The notes below the pieces were generated by a model, which did not search any database, had not been told where the DNA came from, and worked only from the letters and a program-made list of their open reading frames with translations. Position numbers and translations under genes: made by a program. This document shows, in pieces, positions 1 through 5,315 of a stretch of DNA of 6,319 nucleotides. This DNA is from Flavobacteriaceae bacterium. GTDB lineage: Bacteria; Bacteroidota; Bacteroidia; Flavobacteriales; Flavobacteriaceae. The stretch is taken from contig NZDM01000098.1 of the NCBI GenBank assembly GCA_002690085.1, positions 1 through 6,319 on the forward strand, given 5' to 3'. The first letter of the stretch is position 1, and each line of letters begins with the position of its first letter.

Positions 1-490
1 ACTGGATAGCATTTCGGAGAAAGCGCTTCAGAAAAATTTTGTTGAAGATGTTACCTATGACAAAGATTTGGTTGCATTGATGAACAGTAATGTGAAACGC
101 CTGAGTCTGTGGATTTTAATTATTTGTGGAATTTTCACAATCATTGCAATATTATTAATCAATAGCTCCATCCGACTGGCAGTATATTCAAAACGTTTTT
201 CAATCAAAACCATGCAAATGGTTGGCGCGACCAAGGCATTCATCCGAAAACCATTTATTTGGAATAACATTGGACTTGGTGTTTTGGGAGCAATCCTCGC
301 AATCTTTGGGAATGGAATTTTACTTTATTATATAAACAAGTCATTTCCAGAGTTACAACTGATGCAGCAGCCAGAGGTATTGGGCACTGTATTTATTGTA
401 ATTTTGGGCATTGGAATTTTAATAACATGGATCAGCACTCATTTGGCAACCCAACGGTTCTTAAATTTAAAAACAGACCGGCTTTATTAA
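1..490 (+). CDS. ftsX: Cell division protein FtsX, C-terminal part (5' truncated by window edge)
   Basis: The reading frame is open from base 2, so the gene begins outside the window; 162 C-terminal residues and the TAA stop are visible. FtsX is the membrane subunit of the FtsEX ABC-type complex, which couples cytoplasmic ATP hydrolysis by FtsE to activation of periplasmic peptidoglycan hydrolases at the septum. The visible part starts with the end of the extracytoplasmic domain (VEDVTYDKDLV, visible residues 14-24). Three hydrophobic segments follow at about 36-55, 87-110 and 126-147, matching TM2-TM4 of FtsX. The loop RLAVYSKRFSIKTMQMVGAT (58-77) is the conserved cytoplasmic loop of FtsX/MacB-type permeases, where the MxxVGAT motif contacts the ATPase. 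The downstream neighbours (DUF3098, uppP, truB) fit the usual Flavobacteriaceae arrangement. FtsX is preferred over another FtsX-like permease because of this context and the short four-TM layout. Confidence 0.9.
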   Translation, partial: LDSISEKALQKNFVEDVTYDKDLVALMNSNVKRLSLWILIICGIFTIIAILLINSSIRLAVYSKRFSIKTMQMVGATKAFIRKPFIWNNIGLGVLGAILAIFGNGILLYYINKSFPELQLMQQPEVLGTVFIVILGIGILITWISTHLATQRFLNLKTDRLY

Positions 491-516
491 AAATACCGCT
501 TAAAATTAAATGACCT

Positions 517-768
517 ATGGGAGAAAAAAAAAGAAAAGAGGCTACAAAAAAAGACTTTGTTTTTGAGAAAAGAAACTTCACTTGGATGTTTATTGGGCTG
601 CTATTTATTGCTATTGGGTTTGTATTGATGGCTGGTGGAGGTTCCAAAGACCCACTAGTTTTCAGCGAAGCCATTTTTAACATCCGAAGAATCCGCATCG
701 CGCCAACACTTATCATTATTGGGTTTGGTATTGAAATTTATGCCATTCTTCTTAAACCCACAAAATAA
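517..768 (+). CDS. Small two-helix membrane protein, DUF3098 family
   Basis: This 83-residue protein has a strongly basic N-terminus (residues 2-19, many Lys/Arg). Two hydrophobic helices follow, at about 23-40 (WMFIGLLFIAIGFVLMAG) and 61-79. They are joined by a short loop with FNIRRIRIAPTLIIIGF, the conserved block I associate with DUF3098. By the positive-inside rule the basic N-terminus should be cytoplasmic, giving an N-in/C-in hairpin. The function is unknown. It starts 26 bp after ftsX, and its TAA stop directly abuts the uppP ATG (TAAATG), which suggests co-transcription and possibly translational coupling. The context suggests, without proof, a role in the divisome or in handling the undecaprenyl carrier. 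No Shine-Dalgarno sequence precedes the ATG, as is usual in this phylum. The family assignment is from memory of the motif and the neighbourhood. Confidence 0.85.
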   Translation: MGEKKRKEATKKDFVFEKRNFTWMFIGLLFIAIGFVLMAGGGSKDPLVFSEAIFNIRRIRIAPTLIIIGFGIEIYAILLKPTK

Positions 769-1560
769 ATGGACCTTCTAGACAGTCTTATTTTAGGAAT
801 TATTCAGGGTTTTACAGAATTTTTACCTGTCTCTTCCAGCGGTCACCTTGAGCTTGGAAAAGCCGTATTGAGAGATCAATCTATGCCTAGTGAAAGCATG
901 CTTTTTACAGTCGTACTGCACTTTGCTACGGCTTTAAGTACATTGGTTGTTTTTAGAAAGGATGTGGTTGAAATTTTATTGGACTTTTTCAAATTTAAAT
1001 GGAATTCAAATACTCAATTTGTTGTGAAAATTATCATTTCAATGGTCCCCGCAGGGCTTGTGGGAGTGTTTTTTGAAAGTGAGCTAGAGGCTTTATTTTC
1101 CAACAATATTTTACTTGTAGGTGCCATGCTTATTGTGACGGGATTACTTTTAATGTTGGCCGATCGTGCCGAGAACACCACAAAACTAGTGACGCAAAAA
1201 AGCGCCTTTATTATTGGAATTTCACAGGCTTTGGCAATGCTCCCCGGCATTTCAAGGTCGGGCGCGACTATTTCTACAGCCGTACTACTAGGTGTTGACA
1301 AGACCAAAGCAGCCCGGTTTTCATTTCTTATGGTCATTCCCTTGATTTTTGGAAAAATATTTAAAGATGTTTTTAGCGGAGAATTGGCTTACAACAGCAC
1401 CCAATTTTCAAGTCTTTCAATAGGATTTGTGGCAGCCTTTATTTCTGGTTTAATGGCTTGTAATTGGATGATTCGTTTGGTAAAAAACAGCCAATTGAAA
1501 TATTTCGCTATCTATTGCGCTGTAGTGGGATTGCTAGCGATCACCTCCACCTTTTTTTAA
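769..1560 (+). CDS. uppP: Undecaprenyl-diphosphatase UppP (BacA family)
   Basis: UppP is an integral membrane enzyme that dephosphorylates undecaprenyl pyrophosphate to undecaprenyl phosphate, recycling the lipid carrier for peptidoglycan and other surface polymers. Overproduction of the family gives bacitracin resistance. The 263-residue length is typical. Both signature motifs are present. The first is the N-terminal (E/Q)xxxE region QGFTEFLPVSSSGH (13-26), with Glu17 and His26 as likely active-site residues. The second is PGISRSGAT (159-167), where Arg163 matches the catalytic Arg of the E. coli enzyme. The first position of the (E/Q)xxxE motif is Gln13 rather than Glu, an allowed family variant. 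Several hydrophobic segments fill the rest, as expected for a polytopic protein. The ATG is immediately adjacent to the preceding stop, and the N-terminal motif begins at the expected distance from it, so the start is well supported. Confidence 0.97.
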   Translation: MDLLDSLILGIIQGFTEFLPVSSSGHLELGKAVLRDQSMPSESMLFTVVLHFATALSTLVVFRKDVVEILLDFFKFKWNSNTQFVVKIIISMVPAGLVGVFFESELEALFSNNILLVGAMLIVTGLLLMLADRAENTTKLVTQKSAFIIGISQALAMLPGISRSGATISTAVLLGVDKTKAARFSFLMVIPLIFGKIFKDVFSGELAYNSTQFSSLSIGFVAAFISGLMACNWMIRLVKNSQLKYFAIYCAVVGLLAITSTFF

Positions 1561-1564
1561 GACG

Positions 1565-2257
1565 ATGAAAGCGCTTGAAGATTATAAAAATGGACAGTTG
1601 TTGTTGATTGATAAGCCCTTGGGGTGGACGTCTTTTCAGGTGGTTAATAAATTAAGGTGGCACCTCCGAAAAACTTTCAATGTAAAAAAAATTAAGGTGG
1701 GCCACGCCGGCACATTAGATCCTTTAGCGACAGGGCTGTTAATTATTTGCACTGGAAAAATGACCAAGCAAATTGAACAATATCAAGCCCAAAAAAAAGT
1801 ATATTCAGGTAGCTTTACTTTGGGCAGCACAACCCCTTCCTTCGACTTGGAAACGGAGATCAATCAACAGTTCCCAACAGCACACATCACCGAAGAATTG
1901 ATTCAAAAAACAACCAAAAATTTTATTGGAGAAACCGAACAATACCCACCCGTCTATTCCGCTTTAAAAAAAGACGGCAAACGCCTTTATGAATTTGCGA
2001 GAGCTGGAAAAGATGTCGCCATTGAAGCGCGTAAAATAACAATTGATGTATTTGACATCACAGCCATGAGGGGCCTTGAAGTGGACTTTGAAGTTGAGTG
2101 CAACAAAGGCACTTACATTCGATCTTTAGCACACGACTTTGGTAAAGCCTTAAACTCTGGGGCACATCTTTCGGCGCTAAGACGGACAAAAATTGGAAAA
2201 TTTTCTGTTGAGGATGCTATAGGGGTTGAAGATTTTATAGGAGCGCTAAAAGCTTAA
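1565..2257 (+). CDS. truB: tRNA pseudouridine(55) synthase TruB
   Basis: TruB isomerises U55 in the T-loop of nearly all tRNAs to pseudouridine and also acts as a tRNA-folding chaperone in the cytoplasm. The 230-residue protein has the family motifs in order: LLLIDKPLGWTSF (12-24), GHAGTLDPLATGLL (46-59) with the catalytic Asp52, the YPPVYSALKKDGKRLYEFAR segment (127-146) and KGTYIRSLAHDFG (181-193). It is shorter than the 314-residue E. coli enzyme because it ends soon after the catalytic domain, with no room for a full C-terminal PUA-like domain. This compact form is common in Bacteroidota. The start lies 4 bp after the uppP stop and places the first motif at the normal distance, so this is probably the distal gene of the ftsX-uppP transcription unit. 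Confidence 0.97.
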   Translation: MKALEDYKNGQLLLIDKPLGWTSFQVVNKLRWHLRKTFNVKKIKVGHAGTLDPLATGLLIICTGKMTKQIEQYQAQKKVYSGSFTLGSTTPSFDLETEINQQFPTAHITEELIQKTTKNFIGETEQYPPVYSALKKDGKRLYEFARAGKDVAIEARKITIDVFDITAMRGLEVDFEVECNKGTYIRSLAHDFGKALNSGAHLSALRRTKIGKFSVEDAIGVEDFIGALKA

Positions 2258-2269
2258 TTTCAAAAATTA
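2255..2269. terminator. AT-only inverted repeat at a convergent gene junction; possible weak bidirectional terminator
   Basis: TAATTT (2255-2260) and AAATTA (2264-2269) form a perfect 6-bp inverted repeat around a 3-base loop (CAA). The repeat contains the truB TAA stop on one strand and the TAA stop of the facing polyphosphate kinase gene on the other. All pairs are A-T, so the stem would be weak, and there is no GC-rich stem or clear U-tract. It may simply result from two facing stop codons in AT-rich DNA. No better terminator candidate is visible between the two transcription units. Confidence 0.25.
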
Positions 2270-3055
2270 GTTCTTAGAATCATCAGAAGCGTAAGGAACA
2301 ATTTCTAACAATTTTTGAATAACCTCAACTCTTGCCCGCATTTTTTTATTCGCCTTTATGACCAGCCAAGGCGCAAATTCTGTGTCTGTTTTCTCAAACA
2401 TTTTGTTTTTGTAGTCCGTATAATCATCCCAAAGCCCAAGCGCCGCTTTATCTACAGCGCTGAACTTCCATTTTTTAACAGGACTGGCTTTGATATCCTT
2501 AAAACGACGGGCTTGTTCATCTTTAGAAATGGAAAAATAAAACTTGACCAAGCGTACACCAGAATCCACCAACATTTTTTCAAAATCATTGACTTGATTC
2601 ATGAAAATGGCATACTCCTCAGGGGTGCAAAATCCATTGACTGGCTCTACAACCGCACGGTTATACCAACTGCGGTCAAAAAAAGTAATTTGCCCACTGC
2701 GCGGTAAATTTTTAATATAACGCTGAAAATACCATTGTTCATTTTCTTCTAGGGTTGGTTTTGGTAGTGCAACGACATTAAATTCTCGTGGATTGAGATT
2801 CTGGGTAATTCTCCGAATCGCACCACCCTTACCGGCAGCATCACGCCCTTCAAACAAAACGACCAACTTTTCGCCCTCGTCCTCAACCCATTGCTGAAGC
2901 TTGATGAGCTCCTCTTGTAATTTTTTGAGTTTGGCCTCATAATTCAAAATACGTAAGGCTCTTCCAACGCTCATATCGTCGTGTTTTAAAAAGAGTTTTA
3001 GAGCTCGTTTTAAATTTAATTTTTTTAAATTTTTGGGTGTTAACTCACTCATCAT
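2267..3055 (-). CDS. ppk2: Polyphosphate kinase 2 family protein (PPK2), downstream copy
   Basis: PPK2 enzymes transfer phosphate between inorganic polyphosphate and nucleotides, mostly making NTP from NDP in the one-domain class I type. The 262-residue protein shows the P-loop kinase fold signatures: Walker A GRDAAGKGG (70-78, Lys76), Walker B FFDRSWYNR (125-133, Asp127) and the arginine-containing lid segment SKDEQARRF (177-185). The N-terminal block NYEAKLKKLQEELIKLQQWV (38-57) resembles the Pseudomonas-type PPK2 family. By hand alignment it is about 59% identical, without gaps over 218 residues, to the neighbouring upstream copy. It lacks that copy's last ~28 residues and has a very Lys-rich N-terminus. 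Its ATG shares one base with the upstream stop (TAATG), which suggests translational coupling. A second ATG follows immediately (3050-3052), so the true start could be one codon later. Substrate preference cannot be read from the sequence. Confidence 0.93.
   Translation of the reverse strand: MMSELTPKNLKKLNLKRALKLFLKHDDMSVGRALRILNYEAKLKKLQEELIKLQQWVEDEGEKLVVLFEGRDAAGKGGAIRRITQNLNPREFNVVALPKPTLEENEQWYFQRYIKNLPRSGQITFFDRSWYNRAVVEPVNGFCTPEEYAIFMNQVNDFEKMLVDSGVRLVKFYFSISKDEQARRFKDIKASPVKKWKFSAVDKAALGLWDDYTDYKNKMFEKTDTEFAPWLVIKANKKMRARVEVIQKLLEIVPYASDDSKN
2643..2684. repeat. Copy 1 of a 42-bp near-identical repeat inside the two ppk2 genes
   Basis: This stretch matches 3494-3535 at 39 of 42 positions by hand count, in the same orientation and without gaps. 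It covers the Walker B codons for FFDRSWYNRAVVEP in both genes, and all three differences are synonymous. It is the longest high-identity DNA match noticed between the two genes. It is best explained by common descent plus strong constraint, perhaps helped by gene conversion, rather than by a mobile element. Confidence 0.7.
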
Positions 3056-3909
3056 TAATCAATTTGCTGAATCATTCGGTGGTAACGTTGGGCTATATTG
3101 GGATCGGGCAGAATTGCCGTATTGGCACTCCCTTTTCGGTCGTATTCAAACTGAGAAAGTACATAGCGAATGCTTTCCAAACGGGCTTCTTTTTTTTCAT
3201 TAGTTTTAATAATGATCCATGGACTGAACGAGGTGTGTGTTTTGCTAAACATCTGCTTTTTATATGATGTGTATAAATCCCAGCGCTTTTGGCCTTCTTT
3301 GTCTACTGGACTGAACTTCCATTGCTTTAAAGGGTTGGCCAACCTGGAGTTAAAACGTCTAAGTTGTTCAGCTTTTGAAATGGAGAACCAAAATTTAATG
3401 ATAATGACACCGTCTTCATAAAGCATATGCTCAAACTCAGGGACTTGTACCATGTATTTTTCATACTGATCATCCGTACAAAATCCCATAACGGGCTCTA
3501 CAACAGCACGGTTGTACCAACTGCGATCAAAAAAAACCAATTCGCCAGGATCTGGAAGTTCTTTGATATAGCGTCTAAAGTACCATTGCCCCCGTTCTAT
3601 TTCTGTAGGTTTTGTAAGTGCGACAACACGCATAGATCTGGGGTTTAAATGCTCTGTAAAACGCCTGATGGCACCCCCTTTTCCAGCAGCATCTCTACCC
3701 TCAAAAATAACACAAACACGTTTTTTGTGTTTGGCAACCCAATGTTGCAAATCGACCAACTCAGTTTGTAGTTTTAACAGCTCTGTTTCGTAGTTAAAGC
3801 TTTTTAATAATTTTTGGTGTTTTTTAGTGCCCAATTTTGACTTTATGACAGCCTTGAACGCATCACTGCCAGCGAATTCTTCAAAATCTGAATTGGTTAA
3901 TTTGGACAT
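3055..3909 (-). CDS. ppk2: Polyphosphate kinase 2 family protein (PPK2), upstream copy
   Basis: This is a second, 284-residue polyphosphate:nucleotide phosphotransferase of the one-domain PPK2 family. The motifs are intact: Walker A GRDAAGKGG (71-79, Lys77), Walker B FFDRSWYNRAVVEP (126-139, Asp128), GFCTDDQY (142-149), lid SKAEQLRRF (178-186) and LKQWKFSPVD (194-203). It looks closer to the typical class I PPK2 consensus than its neighbour, for example in NPLKQWKFSPVD. It keeps a C-terminal tail (257-284, including ILPDPNIAQRY) that the neighbour lacks. It is about 59% identical to the neighbour over the shared core. The start lies 25 bp after the stop of the DUF3127 gene, and its own stop overlaps the next ATG by one base, so it sits inside a polycistronic unit. 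Whether it makes ATP, GTP or both, and whether the two copies form hetero-oligomers, is open. Confidence 0.94.
   Translation of the reverse strand: MSKLTNSDFEEFAGSDAFKAVIKSKLGTKKHQKLLKSFNYETELLKLQTELVDLQHWVAKHKKRVCVIFEGRDAAGKGGAIRRFTEHLNPRSMRVVALTKPTEIERGQWYFRRYIKELPDPGELVFFDRSWYNRAVVEPVMGFCTDDQYEKYMVQVPEFEHMLYEDGVIIIKFWFSISKAEQLRRFNSRLANPLKQWKFSPVDKEGQKRWDLYTSYKKQMFSKTHTSFSPWIIIKTNEKKEARLESIRYVLSQFEYDRKGSANTAILPDPNIAQRYHRMIQQID
3494..3535. repeat. Copy 2 of the 42-bp near-identical repeat inside the two ppk2 genes
   Basis: This is the partner of 2643-2684, with 39 of 42 bases identical by hand count. It lies over the Walker B codons of the upstream ppk2 copy. The spacing between the copies is 851 bp, close to one gene length, as expected for an in-frame tandem gene duplication. 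Confidence 0.7.
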
Positions 3910-3934
3910 CTAAAACGTATCTTATTTAAAAAAC

Positions 3935-4309
3935 TTAAAACGGTAAATCGTCTGGCTCCTCTGCTTTTAAATCTTTAGCCGGTTCAAAAGCTTCCATAGG
4001 TGGTACGGGAGGGGCGGCGGTGGCTGAGTTTTGCTGTAAACTGTCAATACGCCATCCTTGTATGGAGTTGAAATGCTTGGTTTCCCCTTGTGGACTGATC
4101 CACTCACGGCCACGAAGGTTGATCCCCACCTTGACCTGCTGTCCTACTTGAAAAGTATTCAATAAATCCGTTTTGTCCTGGACAAAGTCAATTGACAAAT
4201 GTTGCGGATATTGCTCTTCGGTAGTTACCACCAGTTCGCGCTTTCTAAAACCATTAGAACCCACCGTTTGTGTTTCTCCAATCAATTTAATTTTTCCTTG
4301 TACTTCCAT
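3935..4309 (-). CDS. DUF3127 family OB-fold protein with an SSB-like C-terminal tip
   Basis: This 124-residue protein appears to belong to the DUF3127 family, small proteins of Bacteroidota and phages related in layout to single-stranded-DNA-binding proteins. Residues 1-90 form the conserved domain, with blocks RKRELVVTTEEQYPQHLSID (22-41), NLRGREW (64-70) and HFNSIQGWRI (79-88). The Arg/Lys and aromatic residues in these blocks could bind nucleic acid. A Ala/Pro-rich linker follows (about 95-112), then an acidic tail ending EEPDDLPF (117-124). The tail closely resembles the DDDIPF tip with which bacterial SSB recruits RecO, RecQ, PriA and other repair proteins. The domain name and OB-fold are recalled from the family; the tail is read directly. 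Function is not established, but a ssDNA-binding or repair accessory role is the most likely inference. It lies 16 bp after the flavin reductase gene and 25 bp before ppk2. A divergent canonical SSB is a less likely alternative. Confidence 0.85.
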   Translation of the reverse strand: MEVQGKIKLIGETQTVGSNGFRKRELVVTTEEQYPQHLSIDFVQDKTDLLNTFQVGQQVKVGINLRGREWISPQGETKHFNSIQGWRIDSLQQNSATAAPPVPPMEAFEPAKDLKAEEPDDLPF

Positions 4310-4325
4310 TTTTATGTGCTGTGAT

Positions 4326-5195
4326 TTATTTTAGTAAGACACACCAGGCGTCTAGAACATTCTTTTGCTCTAAGAATTCCTTTGCTTTTAGATGTATCTC
4401 TTCCGTTGTTTTTAATTTATTTATTAATAAAGATTGGCTGGGCTGCTTCCAAAACGCTTCAATGTATTCTTTTGTAGGAAGCGCTTCAACATTCCCTAAA
4501 AGCCCTAAATCATTCCCTGTAAGTATGTTGCTTTTACGCACCGATTCAGGTAACATATCCACACCAATTCCTAGAGATCTGAGTGGTTTTGGTATTTCCA
4601 AAAACCCATCTCTGGCTCGAATATAATAACTTCCGCCACCACGTGCAACCAAATCTAATTTTTCTTGATCTATGGTATTATTCTCCGCCATAACGGCATT
4701 AGATACATGCACCTTCAAAACTTCACAAATTACCAAATTACCAGCCCCTTTATCTTGGCCCAAAGGCTTGATTTCATTAACTCTGCACTCCATTTGAATG
4801 GGCGATTCCGCTACGCGAAAAGGACGAACCAAATCTGATTTTAACATGGTGAAGCCCGCCTTATTGAACTCATTTACCCCCTGGGCATATTCCGTACTGC
4901 TCAAAGACATTTGTTGAATTATGTCATAGGAAACAACATTGATAACGACCTCCTTTATTGCGGCTACATTGTGTAATGTGTGTTTGGTCGTATTATCCCT
5001 TACTCTTCTGGCTGGTGAAAAAATTAAAATGGGTGGGTTTGCACTAAAAATATTGTAAAAACTAAAGGGTGACAGGTTGGGGTTTCCATCTGCATCGATG
5101 GTACTCGCTAAGGCAATAGGCCTAGGCGCTACTGCACTAGAAAGTAGGGCTTGTAATTTCGAAATACTGTAATTTTTTGGATCAAAAGAAGTCAT
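4326..5195 (-). CDS. Flavin reductase-like FMN-binding split-barrel protein
   Basis: This 289-residue cytoplasmic protein belongs to the flavin reductase-like family (DIM6/NTAB, COG1853). Members bind FMN in a split beta-barrel and often pass electrons from NAD(P)H to free flavin or act on unknown substrates. The family segment APRPIALASTIDADGNPNLS (23-42) is followed by PFSFYNIFSANPPILIFSP (43-61), where the Arg-Pro and Ser/Asn residues line the flavin phosphate site in relatives. A second block, NVVSYDIIQQMSLSSTEYAQ (86-105), and the ESPIQMECRV segment (130-139) complete the barrel to about residue 195. The C-terminal ~90 residues are extra compared with short family members and look mostly helical (for example 262-277). 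The start has no upstream in-frame competitor that I can support and follows a promoter-like box. It is the first gene of the minus-strand set. The natural substrate cannot be told from the sequence. Confidence 0.9.
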   Translation of the reverse strand: MTSFDPKNYSISKLQALLSSAVAPRPIALASTIDADGNPNLSPFSFYNIFSANPPILIFSPARRVRDNTTKHTLHNVAAIKEVVINVVSYDIIQQMSLSSTEYAQGVNEFNKAGFTMLKSDLVRPFRVAESPIQMECRVNEIKPLGQDKGAGNLVICEVLKVHVSNAVMAENNTIDQEKLDLVARGGGSYYIRARDGFLEIPKPLRSLGIGVDMLPESVRKSNILTGNDLGLLGNVEALPTKEYIEAFWKQPSQSLLINKLKTTEEIHLKAKEFLEQKNVLDAWCVLLK

Positions 5196-5210
5196 AATCT
5201 AAATATAAAA

Positions 5211-5218
5211 CAAAGTTA
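5211..5218 (-). promoter_or_regulatory. Candidate -7 promoter box for the flavin reductase - DUF3127 - ppk2 - ppk2 operon
   Basis: Read on the minus strand the bases are TAACTTTG, a full match to the Bacteroidota -7 consensus TAnnTTTG. The box lies 15 bp before the flavin reductase ATG, so the leader would be only about 10 bases long. No TTG was found at the expected -33 distance; the minus strand there reads CTTTAATG. The upstream element is therefore weak or absent. Confidence 0.4.
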
Positions 5219-5287
5219 TTAAATAAAGTGAAGCATTAAAGCTGAAAAGCCCAATAATTTAGAACAATAATATTCGCATAAATGCAT

Positions 5288-5295
5288 TATATTTA
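5288..5295 (+). promoter_or_regulatory. Weak candidate -7 box for the histidine kinase gene
   Basis: TATATTTA differs from TAnnTTTG only at the last base and lies 20 bp before the kinase ATG, a plausible spacing for a short leader. No clear TTG stands at the -33 distance. In DNA this AT-rich such a match can occur by chance, so this is only a pointer to where a promoter would be expected. Confidence 0.2.
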
Positions 5296-5315
5296 AATCG
5301 AAAAAAATTCAACCA

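Larger units (their letters stand above)
5196..5315. other. AT-rich divergent intergenic region
   Basis: This 120-bp gap separates the leftward flavin reductase operon from the rightward histidine kinase gene and must supply the start signals for at least one of them. It is very A/T-rich. I found one good Bacteroidota-type promoter box for the leftward side and only a weak one for the rightward side. I see no strong palindrome that would mark an operator, and no sign of a structured RNA. Confidence 0.6.

Noticed and set aside
432..716. 94-codon minus-strand open frame across the ftsX/DUF3098 junction
   Set aside because: It overlaps two supported genes on the other strand and shows no family motif; it looks like a shadow frame in AT-rich DNA.
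781..852. Gln in place of Glu at the first position of the UppP (E/Q)xxxE motif as a sign of inactivity
   Set aside because: The family motif explicitly allows Gln here, and the second Glu, the His and the PGxSRSxxT arginine are all present.
1014..1337. 107-codon minus-strand open frame inside uppP
   Set aside because: It is antisense to the conserved UppP core including the PGISRSGAT motif; the translation has no recognisable domain and no separate start signal.
2315..2707. 130-codon plus-strand open frame opposite the downstream ppk2 gene
   Set aside because: It lies wholly antisense to a gene with clear PPK2 motifs, its translation resembles no family I know, and it mirrors the conserved codons of the real gene.
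3055..3909. Possibility that one of the ppk2 copies is a decaying pseudogene
   Set aside because: Both frames are full length with intact Walker A, Walker B and lid residues, and no internal stop or frameshift is seen.
3912..3919. Possible internal minus-strand promoter before the upstream ppk2 copy (reads TACGTTTT)
   Set aside because: It misses the final G of TAnnTTTG and lies only about 2 bp before the ATG, leaving no room for a leader.
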